This document shows, piece by piece, positions 37,615-45,777 of a DNA stretch of 64,000 nucleotides (position 1 is its first letter; the number at the start of each line of letters is the position of its first letter). The DNA lies in NCBI GenBank assembly GCA_025356475.1, contig JANXSX010000048.1, forward strand, positions 82,096-146,095. Direction: 5' to 3'. The notes below the pieces were generated by a model that was not told where the DNA came from, did not search any database, and saw only the letters and a program-made list of their open reading frames with translations. The position numbers and the translations under genes are program-made. The DNA is from Isosphaeraceae bacterium (GTDB taxonomy: Bacteria; Planctomycetota; Planctomycetia; Isosphaerales; Isosphaeraceae).

Positions 37615-37685
37615 AGCGGGATACCGGAATCGAACCGGTACATGAACCTTGGGAAGGTTCCAGGCTACCACTACATCAATCCCGC
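37615..37685 (-). tRNA. tRNA-Gly (CCC)
   Basis: 71 bases on the minus strand. The acceptor GCGGGAT pairs with ATCCCGC, discriminator T. Anticodon stem GAACC/GGTTC around TTCCCAA with anticodon CCC (plus strand ggg at 37651-37653); T arm ACCGG-TTCGATT-CCGGT. Confidence 0.96.
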
Positions 37686-37862
37686 GAAAATTCGCCCTAT
37701 CTCTGACCATGAAGATCGTACCAAATTGTAACCTGGTCGCAAGTGTCTGGTCTCAGAATCCGGACCAGTTCGTGACGGATCCTTGACCTGGCACACTCGT
37801 TAAGGAATTCTCTATAGATGCTCCCTGTCTGCAATTCTTGTATCTGAGTTGGGGTCAAGCTG

Positions 37863-39026
37863 ATGTCCGATGAAATGGCAAGGATGAGTCGCAGGCAGTG
37901 GCTCGGTACTTCGGCGAGTCTGATGGTCGCCTCCTCCTTAGTTCCGAGAACCGAGGTTGCGGCGGGAGAGCCGGGAGATGCGGGTTTGATCGTGAGGGAA
38001 CTCTCACCACCGAACTTCGAAATGCCTTTCTCTACTTTGAATTCGTTCGTGACTCCCTCGGACCAAATGTACGTGCGATGTCACTTCCCGGTCCCACAGA
38101 TTAAGCCAGAGAGCTTCTCTCTCAAGATCGAAGGTCGGGTGAAGTCACCATTCACGATCGGGATCGCAGAGCTTAAGAAACTCAGCTCCACGACCGTCAC
38201 AACCGTGATGGAGTGTGCTGGGAACGGTCGCGTGAGTCTGGTTCCCAAGGTCCGAGGAGTCGCTTGGGACCTCGGGGCTGTTGGCAACGTGACGTGGACG
38301 GGCGTGCCTCTCAGCCTGATCCTCGAACGGGCGGGAATCGAGCAGACGGCGACCGAAGTTCTCCTCGAAGGTGCGGACTCGGGAGCGATCAACGATGACC
38401 CCAAAAGTCCTGGGGAGATCCGATTCGACCGCTCGATTCCAGTGGCGAAGGCGACCAAAGATGTGATACTTGCCTATCAAATGAACGGGTTAGACCTCAC
38501 CCCAGCACACGGTTTCCCCCTCAGAGCCATTGTACCGGGCTGGTACGGGATGGCTTCGGTCAAGTGGTTGACTCGCGTTGTTGTTCTCGACCAAGCCTAC
38601 CAGGGTTATTTTCAATCTCTTGATTACGCATATTTTGATCGCACACTCAGCGCTCCTTCTTTGACGTCACTTACAACGATGCAGGTGAAAGCGCAGATTG
38701 CACAACCGAACCGGTTTGAACGGATCAAACAATCCACAAAGGTTCGAGTTCATGGCGCGGCCTGGAGCGGAGACTCACCGATCGCCAAGGTGGAGTTCAG
38801 TGATGATGGTTCCGTGTGGCATGCCACGACTCTTCTCGGCCCGGACATACCGAACGCCTGGCGGCTGTGGGAATATCCCTGGACCTCACCCGATAAGACC
38901 GGGCCGATGCGGCTTGCCGTCCGCGCAACAGATAAGGCGGGCAACACCCAGCCTCTGACTCGATCCATCGATCGCCGCACGTACATGATCAATCATGTGG
39001 TTCCGATCGACATTCAAATTGTATGA
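37863..39026 (+). CDS. Sulfite oxidase-family molybdenum enzyme, Tat-exported
   Basis: 387 residues. A twin-arginine signal, MSRRQWLGTSASLMVASSLV, leads the protein, so it is folded with cofactor and exported. The molybdopterin domain follows (about 60-270): the Mo-ligand Cys118 lies in TTVMECAGNGR, and GFPLRAIVPGWYGMASVKWLTRV is the family's conserved block. The C-terminal domain (about 275-385) is the immunoglobulin-like dimerisation domain. No heme domain is fused and no cytochrome gene is adjacent, so the electron acceptor is unknown; it could be sulfite dehydrogenase-like or SoxC-like. It starts a same-strand run with 31-base gaps to the next two genes. Confidence 0.92.
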   Translation: MSDEMARMSRRQWLGTSASLMVASSLVPRTEVAAGEPGDAGLIVRELSPPNFEMPFSTLNSFVTPSDQMYVRCHFPVPQIKPESFSLKIEGRVKSPFTIGIAELKKLSSTTVTTVMECAGNGRVSLVPKVRGVAWDLGAVGNVTWTGVPLSLILERAGIEQTATEVLLEGADSGAINDDPKSPGEIRFDRSIPVAKATKDVILAYQMNGLDLTPAHGFPLRAIVPGWYGMASVKWLTRVVVLDQAYQGYFQSLDYAYFDRTLSAPSLTSLTTMQVKAQIAQPNRFERIKQSTKVRVHGAAWSGDSPIAKVEFSDDGSVWHATTLLGPDIPNAWRLWEYPWTSPDKTGPMRLAVRATDKAGNTQPLTRSIDRRTYMINHVVPIDIQIV

Positions 39027-39057
39027 TCAGGCGGATTCACTTCGGGGGTTTGAACTT

Positions 39058-40014
39058 GTGACCACTAAAACTCGTAATGCCGTCACGCGACGTGAGTTCC
39101 TGGGCGAGACCGCCGGCTTGGCCGCCACGGCCATTCTCCTGGACCCAAGGGCCGAACTTGCCCCCTTACCGATCATCGACACCCATCAACATTTGTGGGA
39201 TCTCGATCGTTTTAAGCTCCCCTGGCTTGAGAACGCCAAGACGCTCGACCGCTCATTCCTCATGAGTGATTACCTTAAGGCCGTTCAGGATCTGAACGTT
39301 GTCAAGTCAATCTACATGGAAGTTGATGTCCACGTGTCTCAGCAGTTGGCTGAGGCTCGTGAAGTCATGAGTATCATTGCGCGTGGTGATACCCCGATGG
39401 TTGGAGCTGTCATCTCAGGGAGGCCGAATAGCGACAACTTCAAGAGTTATCTCGATCATTTCCAGGGAAAGCCCGCCATCAAGGGGCTTCGCCAGGTGTT
39501 GCACTCGAAGACGACTCCCCAAGGCTATTGTCTTGAACCAAAATTCATCGCGGGGATCAAGCTACTTGGAGATCGAAACCTAAGTTTTGATCTCTGTATG
39601 CGATCAAGTGAATTGGCCGACGCGGCGAAACTGGTCGATGCGTGTCCGGGTACGACCTTTATCCTCGACCACTGTGGCAACCCAAACGTTCAGTCCGCCG
39701 ATCGATCGCAGTGGAAGCAGGACATTCTCTCGTTAGCTAAACGACCGAATGTCACGGCCAAGATTTCGGGAATTGTCGCGTCCGCCAAAGCTGGATCTTG
39801 GACCGCTGACGACCTCGCGCCGATCATCAACCACGTCATTGACGCATTCGGTCCGGACCGTGTCGTCTTCGGTGGCGACTGGCCGGTCTGTACCCTGACG
39901 GCCACCTATCGCCAATGGGTCGAAGCACTCCTCCAAGTGGTCAAGGACCGGCCTGTCGATGTCCAGAAGAAGCTGCTCCACGACAATGCGATCCGTGTCT
40001 ATAAACTCGCATAA
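39058..40014 (+). CDS. Amidohydrolase (family 2, lactonase-like), Tat-exported
   Basis: 318 residues from the GTG at 39058, which has GGGGG at 39044-39048; a longer frame upstream overlaps the sulfite oxidase gene. A twin-arginine signal, TRREFLGETAGLAATAILL, precedes the barrel. Metal-site and family motifs: PIIDTHQHLWDLDRF, FILDHCGNPN and VVFGGDWPVCTL with the catalytic Asp. The order fits fuconolactonase/dicarboxylic-lactone hydrolases, which open sugar lactones or cleave C-C bonds. The substrate is not clear. Placement between two exported enzymes suggests a periplasmic role. Confidence 0.88.
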   Translation: MTTKTRNAVTRREFLGETAGLAATAILLDPRAELAPLPIIDTHQHLWDLDRFKLPWLENAKTLDRSFLMSDYLKAVQDLNVVKSIYMEVDVHVSQQLAEAREVMSIIARGDTPMVGAVISGRPNSDNFKSYLDHFQGKPAIKGLRQVLHSKTTPQGYCLEPKFIAGIKLLGDRNLSFDLCMRSSELADAAKLVDACPGTTFILDHCGNPNVQSADRSQWKQDILSLAKRPNVTAKISGIVASAKAGSWTADDLAPIINHVIDAFGPDRVVFGGDWPVCTLTATYRQWVEALLQVVKDRPVDVQKKLLHDNAIRVYKLA

Positions 40015-40045
40015 ACCAATTCATAAACAAAATCGAGACGTCTCC

Positions 40046-42109
40046 ATGACTTTATCAGTTCGCCACGTTTTCCATGTCTCCGCGTCACTTTTGCTGAGCC
40101 TGAGCGTTGCTGGCGCTGCGGATCAAGAGGTCTTTGGCCCCAAACATGTTGCCAAGATCCGGGCGGTAACTGCTGTTGCGATGGCACCGGATGGCTCGCG
40201 GATCGCGTATCTCTTGAGCATCCCTCGCAAGCCGATGGTCGAGGCCGATGGCCCAGCTTGGACCGAGCTGCATGTTGTTGATCGGCGAGGGAATGATCGC
40301 GGGTACGTAACGGGAGAAGTCAATGTCTCGGATCTTAGCTGGATGCCAGACTGTAAATCCGTCACGTTCTTGTCGAAGCGAGGTAAGGATACGCAGAAGT
40401 GCCTCTATCGAATCGACATTGAGGGGGGTGAGGCACGAAAAGTCATCGGCTTTGTGACGGACATCTCTGCATACGCTTTGAGTCCAACGGGTTTGGAAGT
40501 GGCGTTCCTTGCTACTGAAGCGACTTCTCCGTCAAAGTCCGAATCGGTCAAGATGGGCTTCGACCAGATCGTCGTGGAAGAGGGATCCAAAAACGTTCAG
40601 GTTTGGATTGCGACAATTGCTCCTGAGTCACCAGCACCAAAGGCGATTAAGCTTGTGGGTTCGGCTTCGGAACTTCGCTGGAATCCCAATGGGAAACAAC
40701 TCTGTGTTGCTTTGGCACCGTCGTCGTCCGTAGACGACGGATTCATGAGACGTAAGATCACCCTCGTTGACATTGAATCGAGCAAGATTAGTGCAACGAT
40801 CGAGAATGTCGGCAAGCTTGGTAAGGCCCTTTGGAGTCCAGACGGAGCGAATCTTGCCTTCATTTCCGCCGCAAGTTTGAATGATCCTCATGCCGGCAAC
40901 CTCTACTCTGTTTCGGCGACCGGTGGAGCTCCTAAAGAGATCACACCGAGCAAGACAAGTCATGTGGCCGACTTCGTCTGGATGGACAACGAGAAGATCG
41001 GATTCACACTCGATGAGGGGGTCCAGACCAGGCTCGGCCTGGTTACGATCGCGGACGGCGACATCCACATGTTGCCACCAAACGATCAGCCGATCGTGAC
41101 GGCACTCTCAGCTTCATCCGACGGCAAGGCCATCGCTTTGATTGGAGAATCGTCGCAACATCCTTCAGAAGTATTCATTGTTTATCGCGAAGATCCCAAT
41201 CCCCAACAACTCACCAAGAGCAACCCGTGGCTCTCCGGCCTGACGTTCGCCGCGCAAGAGGTCGTGAAGTTCAAGGCACGCGATGGTCTCGAACTTGAGG
41301 GGATCTTGATCCGTCCGCTCGGTGTGAAGGCGGATCAAAGAACACCGCTTGTCCTGACGGTCCACGGTGGCCCTGAGGCTCATATCCGTAACGGCTGGCT
41401 CACGACCTACGCCAACCCAGGTCAGGTCCTGGCCGCCCACGGGATAGCCGTGTTCTATCCGAACTATCGTGGAAGCACTGGCCGGGGGGTTGAATTCTCA
41501 ATGTTGGGTCAAGGTGACCCGGCCGGCAAAGAGTTCGATGATCTTGTCGATGCCGTTGATCATCTTATCGAGACAGGTGTTGCGCTAAAAGCAAAGGTTG
41601 GCATTACAGGTGGATCCTATGGTGGTTATGCGACGGCCTGGTGCGCCACGCGGTACTCCGATCGATTCGCCGCCGGAGTGATGTTTGTTGGGATCTCCGA
41701 CAAGATCTCCAAGACGGGGACGACCGACATCTCCGAGGAAGAGTTCCATGTCCACGCGCGTAAGCGACCTTGGGAAGACTTCGAAGGTTTGCTCAAACAT
41801 AGCCCGATCTATCATGTCAAAGGAGCAAAAACTCCCTTGATCATCCTTCATGGTAAAGATGACCCTCGCGTGTTTCCTGGCCAATCGATGGAACTCTTCC
41901 GCTTTCTAAAGGTACTGAACCAGGCACCTGTAAGGTTGGTGCTCTATCCCGGCGAGGGTCACGGGAACCTTCGAGCAGCCTCTCGACTCGACTACCACTT
42001 GAGGATGATCCAGTGGTTCGAACACTACCTCAAGGGTCCTGGGGGCGATGCACCTGCGTTTGAGATCCCCTACAAGTCGATGTTTGCTGATGAACCGGTG
42101 GCGAAATAG
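40046..42109 (+). CDS. Secreted S9-family prolyl oligopeptidase-like peptidase
   Basis: 687 residues from the ATG at 40046: MTLSVRHVFHVSASLLLSLSVAGAA is a Sec signal peptide, so the long upstream in-frame reading is dismissed. A beta-propeller (about 35-400) is followed by the alpha/beta hydrolase domain: nucleophile Ser in GGSYGGYATAWCA, Asp in LHGKDDPRV, His in GEGHGNLR. It cleaves short peptides after proline or other residues, in the periplasm. The preceding gene ends 31 bases upstream and the next starts 77 bases downstream. Confidence 0.93.
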   Translation: MTLSVRHVFHVSASLLLSLSVAGAADQEVFGPKHVAKIRAVTAVAMAPDGSRIAYLLSIPRKPMVEADGPAWTELHVVDRRGNDRGYVTGEVNVSDLSWMPDCKSVTFLSKRGKDTQKCLYRIDIEGGEARKVIGFVTDISAYALSPTGLEVAFLATEATSPSKSESVKMGFDQIVVEEGSKNVQVWIATIAPESPAPKAIKLVGSASELRWNPNGKQLCVALAPSSSVDDGFMRRKITLVDIESSKISATIENVGKLGKALWSPDGANLAFISAASLNDPHAGNLYSVSATGGAPKEITPSKTSHVADFVWMDNEKIGFTLDEGVQTRLGLVTIADGDIHMLPPNDQPIVTALSASSDGKAIALIGESSQHPSEVFIVYREDPNPQQLTKSNPWLSGLTFAAQEVVKFKARDGLELEGILIRPLGVKADQRTPLVLTVHGGPEAHIRNGWLTTYANPGQVLAAHGIAVFYPNYRGSTGRGVEFSMLGQGDPAGKEFDDLVDAVDHLIETGVALKAKVGITGGSYGGYATAWCATRYSDRFAAGVMFVGISDKISKTGTTDISEEEFHVHARKRPWEDFEGLLKHSPIYHVKGAKTPLIILHGKDDPRVFPGQSMELFRFLKVLNQAPVRLVLYPGEGHGNLRAASRLDYHLRMIQWFEHYLKGPGGDAPAFEIPYKSMFADEPVAK

Positions 42110-42186
42110 AGGTGCTCACAAGAACACCCGAACAAGTTTGCGTAGTTTTAGTCAATCATCGAAGCCAAATTGCGCGGTGATTCCTG

Positions 42187-43812
42187 ATGATCTTGACCGA
42201 GTACTTGTTCCACAGGCTTCGTGAACGTGGCGTGACCCACACATTTGGGATCCCTGGCGACTTCGTCTTGCCAGTTTATGCTGTGCAAGACGAGGTCGGC
42301 ATGTCGACCGTTGTCTGTGCTCATGAGCCGGGGGTTGGTTTCGCAGCGGACGCCTACGCCCGAATTCGCGGCTTGGGGGTTGGGCTTGTCACCTATGGGG
42401 CGGGTGCTCTGAATCTGTTGAATTCCGTCGCTTGTGCATATGCTGAGCAATCACCGTTACTGATCGTGAGTGGTGGCCCGGAGATCAGTTATCGTCGGCC
42501 TGATGTCTACCTCCACCACGTCGTCAAGAGTTTTGAAAGTCAGCTCAAGATCTTCCAAGAGGTGACTGTCGACTCCGCGATTTTAGATAATCCGGCAGTT
42601 GCTCCATCGATCATTGATCGAGTTCTCACCCAAGTCATCAATCGTAAACGCCCAGGATACCTGGAGATTCCTCGCGATCGGGTAAGGTCAGACGTCAAAC
42701 CTCCAACGGGCCTTCTCAACCTGGACGAGCCGCCCACCCTGCTCCATGAGGCGGCCCTTGGGGAAGCCATCGCCGAGATCGGCTCGATGTTGGCGAACGC
42801 AGAAAAGCCCGCCCTCTACGTGGGTGTCGGTGTCCGCCGACATGGATTGACAGAGCTTGTGGTCCAGCTTGCAGAGCGGCATCGGCTTCCGGTCGCCACC
42901 GACGTGCTTGGAAAGGCGTCGTTCCCCGAGAGTCATCCCCAATTTGCGGGCGTGTATATGGGGGCTCTTGGTGACCAACGCGCTCGCAAACTCCTGGACA
43001 CGTCCGATTGTGTGATCAGCCTGGGGGTGCTCCGATTCGACACGAATACCGGCTTCTGGACAGATAGGATCAACCCGTCCTCGTTGATCGCCGTGGAACC
43101 CGATCGTGTACGTGTTCGGTTCCACAATTACGATGGGATTACGATCACAAAGTTGGTCTCAGCACTTGCGGAGTTACCCGAGGTCGCGCGTCGCGACACG
43201 CCTTGCTTCACTCCCGTCGTCGAGCCACTGAAGGTCACTACCGGAGGTGCGTTGCGAGTCGCTGAGATCATCAACGAACTCCTTGGCCTTGATCAGAAGA
43301 AATATAGCTTTGTCACCGATGTGGGAGACTGCTGGTTCATTGGTCTCGAACTCCGAGCTGATGTCTTCTTGGCACCAGGCTACTATGCGTCGATGGGATT
43401 CGGGATCCCAGGCGCACTCGGAGCTGGGCTAGCCGATCCCACTCGGAGGCCATTCGCCCTCGTGGGGGATGGTGCGTTTCAGATGACAGGGACCGAACTC
43501 GCGACGCTGGTCGATCAGGGGCTGCGTCCGATCGTTCTTCTGCTTAACAATTCGTCCTATGGGATGCTGGAAGCTCTTGACCGACCGCATTGGTACTACG
43601 ATCGACGCCCGTGGGATTACCTCGGAATGGCTCGGGCACTGGGATGCCCTGGAGAACGAGTCACCGACTCCGAACAGTTGAGAATCGCAATTGTTAATGC
43701 GGAAGCCGCTGAGGGTGCTTATCTCATTGAGGCGATTATCGACAAGAACGACCTCTCCCCCTTTATGAGCCGGATCAAAGCCCATATGGAGGCGAGCCGA
43801 GCGGCCAAGTAA
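42187..43812 (+). CDS. ThDP-dependent 2-keto acid decarboxylase (pyruvate/indolepyruvate type)
   Basis: 541 residues. PDC-type features are seen: GIPGDF (Asp25), CAHEPGVGFAADAYAR with the ThDP-activating Glu47, and the His pair H110-H111 in YLHHVVKSF, which is specific to pyruvate and indolepyruvate decarboxylases and absent from acetolactate synthases. The ThDP/Mg site is FALVGDGAFQMTGTELATLVDQGLRPIVLLLNNSSYGM. It would decarboxylate pyruvate or an aromatic 2-keto acid to an aldehyde. No alcohol dehydrogenase is adjacent. Substrate preference cannot be read from sequence. It follows the S9 peptidase on the same strand. Confidence 0.88.
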   Translation: MILTEYLFHRLRERGVTHTFGIPGDFVLPVYAVQDEVGMSTVVCAHEPGVGFAADAYARIRGLGVGLVTYGAGALNLLNSVACAYAEQSPLLIVSGGPEISYRRPDVYLHHVVKSFESQLKIFQEVTVDSAILDNPAVAPSIIDRVLTQVINRKRPGYLEIPRDRVRSDVKPPTGLLNLDEPPTLLHEAALGEAIAEIGSMLANAEKPALYVGVGVRRHGLTELVVQLAERHRLPVATDVLGKASFPESHPQFAGVYMGALGDQRARKLLDTSDCVISLGVLRFDTNTGFWTDRINPSSLIAVEPDRVRVRFHNYDGITITKLVSALAELPEVARRDTPCFTPVVEPLKVTTGGALRVAEIINELLGLDQKKYSFVTDVGDCWFIGLELRADVFLAPGYYASMGFGIPGALGAGLADPTRRPFALVGDGAFQMTGTELATLVDQGLRPIVLLLNNSSYGMLEALDRPHWYYDRRPWDYLGMARALGCPGERVTDSEQLRIAIVNAEAAEGAYLIEAIIDKNDLSPFMSRIKAHMEASRAAK

Positions 43813-43831
43813 CTGGAGCGAAGCTCGCAGT

Positions 43832-44539
43832 TTATGGGGTCTTCTCGGTCCCTTCGAGCGAGAGGTAGACGGCCATGAGGAACGCGTGAAATCCGTTGGT
43901 AATTTGCGTCGAGCGATGCAAGCGAATTTCTTGGAGGGCTCCTTGTCCGTAAACGACCAACTTTGCCCGAGCTGAAGTGATAGCGCCGACACTTGCTTTG
44001 CCCGACCTCTGAAGTTCGCGAAGCGCAGCAACGAGTTCCCGATCCGCCTCGTTACGCAGTTGTGCGAGATCCCCCGAATAGGACGCGTCGAGGGGCCAAT
44101 CCATCCGACCCTCTCGATTCAGAAAATCGGCGAGAGACGGAACAGGAATTGGCGGCGGCGCGGATGGAGCCGTGGCTGTCCGTGGTGCGGGAGCTGTATT
44201 TGGATTCACTGCGCGTCGACTCGCGGTGTCTCGCGACGCAATGCCGTATCTTGACTCACCACGGAGGTTATCGCGGAACGAATTACTGGGGACGGAGTTC
44301 CCCTTCGAGAACTCTTCCGAAATGATCACATCTTGGGCGGCGGCCCGGTTCATGGCCCGGGTGTGGAGGTCATAGGTCGGGTCCGGCAACCGGGCCGCAG
44401 CGGCGTTGATGTCATAGAATAGTTCTAAGGAACCTGAATCCGCGTTAAGGGCGATTCCGAACTGGGCCTGGGCCTTAGAACCGGCAACGGAAATCAGGCC
44501 CGCTATCGCAACGATAGCAACACGTTGAAGCGTATGCAT
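43832..44539 (-). CDS. Secreted hypothetical protein
   Basis: 235 residues. MHTLQRVAIVAIAGLISVAGSKAQA is a signal peptide. The mature part opens with QFGIALNADSGSLELFYDINAAAARLPDPTYDLHTRAMNRAAAQDVI, contains a Pro/Ala-rich stretch at about 110-135 (APAPRTATAPSAPPPIPVP), and then a helical C-terminal part (LAQLRNEADRELVAALRELQ). No recognised family. It lies just after the redoxin gene on the same strand, with a 21-base gap, so they probably form one transcript. It converges with the decarboxylase gene over 19 bases. Confidence 0.65.
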   Translation of the reverse strand: MHTLQRVAIVAIAGLISVAGSKAQAQFGIALNADSGSLELFYDINAAAARLPDPTYDLHTRAMNRAAAQDVIISEEFSKGNSVPSNSFRDNLRGESRYGIASRDTASRRAVNPNTAPAPRTATAPSAPPPIPVPSLADFLNREGRMDWPLDASYSGDLAQLRNEADRELVAALRELQRSGKASVGAITSARAKLVVYGQGALQEIRLHRSTQITNGFHAFLMAVYLSLEGTEKTP

Positions 44540-44560
44540 GGTCGTTATCTTCTCGATGAG

Positions 44561-45580
44561 TCATTTAGGCGGATTGAGCGCAGTGATCGACCGTTCGAGG
44601 TCGTCCGCCGCAACATCGATTCGGAAGATTTTGCCATCGGCAGAGATCAGAACATTTGCCGGTATGTCCGACGCCATGAAAGCCTTGGCGATCGGCTCGC
44701 CGTCCGCAATACTCCGCCAGGTCTCTTCCTCGTCGAGTACGAACCGTCGGGCTGCCGCAAGCGCTTCGTCCTTGGTGGAACCCACCGCGTCCAGGTTCAC
44801 GCCGATGACCACCGGTGCCTTAGGACCGAGGGCTTTGATTGCTCGGATGAAGCGCGGAGCCTCGGAGGCATTCGACGGGCACCAGCTTGCCCAAAAAATT
44901 AGGAGGACGGGGCGACCCCGGAATTCTGCGAGTGTGATTGGCTTACCGTCGAGGTCGAGCCCCTCGAACAAACTTGCGGGTTTTCCAATCTCGGCGACAC
45001 GGAGCTTCTTGCGGTGGAAGACTTCCCGTACTTCGGGATTCCTCGAACTCGCCTCGATAAGTTCGCAAGCTTTCAGAGCGAGATCACTTCGGCCCGCTTT
45101 CAACATGGCCCCAGTAGATCCTTCACCTAGGAGCAAGATCGTCTTCGCTTCAAAATTAGGTTGCCGAGCCAGGGCCGCTTCTTTTTGGATGACACGGACC
45201 AAGCTGGCATACGAGTCATCAAGGGAGCCCCGATCTGCCTGGGCCATGATGTTGACAATGCCAGCGAGGTACTCAACGTTGGGATCGGTGGTCCCAACCG
45301 CGAGAAGTTTAATTGCAGCAGTCTCCGCTGCTCGAAAATTCCCTTGAGCGATCGCTTGCTTAAAGATTTCAGTATACGTTTGATCAGACTCTGCACCCGC
45401 TTGGGCTGCGGCCAAGGTCGTTAAACGATCGATACGGCGAATGTTCGCGTCGGCAATCTCACGTCGGAAGTCGTTGTTGATCTTGTCGAGAGCGGGTGTC
45501 GTTTGGGCAAGTGATGTGGGTTGCCATGAGACAAACACCACCCACCCGAAGACGCAATGTGTCACGTGTCGTATCGTCAT
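44561..45580 (-). CDS. Secreted thioredoxin-fold protein, single active-site cysteine
   Basis: 339 residues from the ATG at 45580, which gives the signal peptide MTIRHVTHCVFGWVVFVSWQ; the ATG at 45616 with GAGG 11 bases away is the alternative. A helical, TPR-like region (about 35-190) precedes a TlpA/redoxin domain (about 198-339): KPASLFEGLDLDGKPITLAEFRGRPVLLIFWASWCPSN. The usual WCxxC is WCPSN, so Cys234 is kept but the resolving Cys is Asn237. The cis-Pro loop (IPANVLIS) is present. It cannot act as a normal disulfide reductase; a peroxidase- or chaperone-like use of one cysteine is possible. Confidence 0.82.
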   Translation of the reverse strand: MTIRHVTHCVFGWVVFVSWQPTSLAQTTPALDKINNDFRREIADANIRRIDRLTTLAAAQAGAESDQTYTEIFKQAIAQGNFRAAETAAIKLLAVGTTDPNVEYLAGIVNIMAQADRGSLDDSYASLVRVIQKEAALARQPNFEAKTILLLGEGSTGAMLKAGRSDLALKACELIEASSRNPEVREVFHRKKLRVAEIGKPASLFEGLDLDGKPITLAEFRGRPVLLIFWASWCPSNASEAPRFIRAIKALGPKAPVVIGVNLDAVGSTKDEALAAARRFVLDEEETWRSIADGEPIAKAFMASDIPANVLISADGKIFRIDVAADDLERSITALNPPK

Positions 45581-45724
45581 TGGATGTCCAATTTCGGATA
45601 TTCGGACCGAATGCATTGCTGCAAGATCCTCTAAGATACCTAAGCACGAATAAAATGACTACCACTCGGATCGGTTTCTGATGCACTCGACGGATCCTCG
45701 AAACAACCTGTATCATCGGCTATT

Positions 45725-45750
45725 CGAGCCTGTGTACTCACACAGGCTCG
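45725..45750 (+). promoter_or_regulatory. Perfect hairpin upstream of phosphofructokinase
   Basis: CGAGCCTGTGT (45725-45735) and ACACAGGCTCG (45740-45750) form an 11 bp perfect stem with the tetraloop ACTC. It ends 27 bases before the pfk start codon. No T-run follows, and no plus-strand gene ends nearby, so it is a 5' leader element and not a terminator. Function unknown. Confidence 0.55.
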
Positions 45751-45777
45751 ACCTTCGATTCCTCCGAGAACTGTCGG

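Noticed and set aside
37507..37731. A 74-codon frame
   Set aside because: It overlaps tRNA-Gly entirely and has no independent support.
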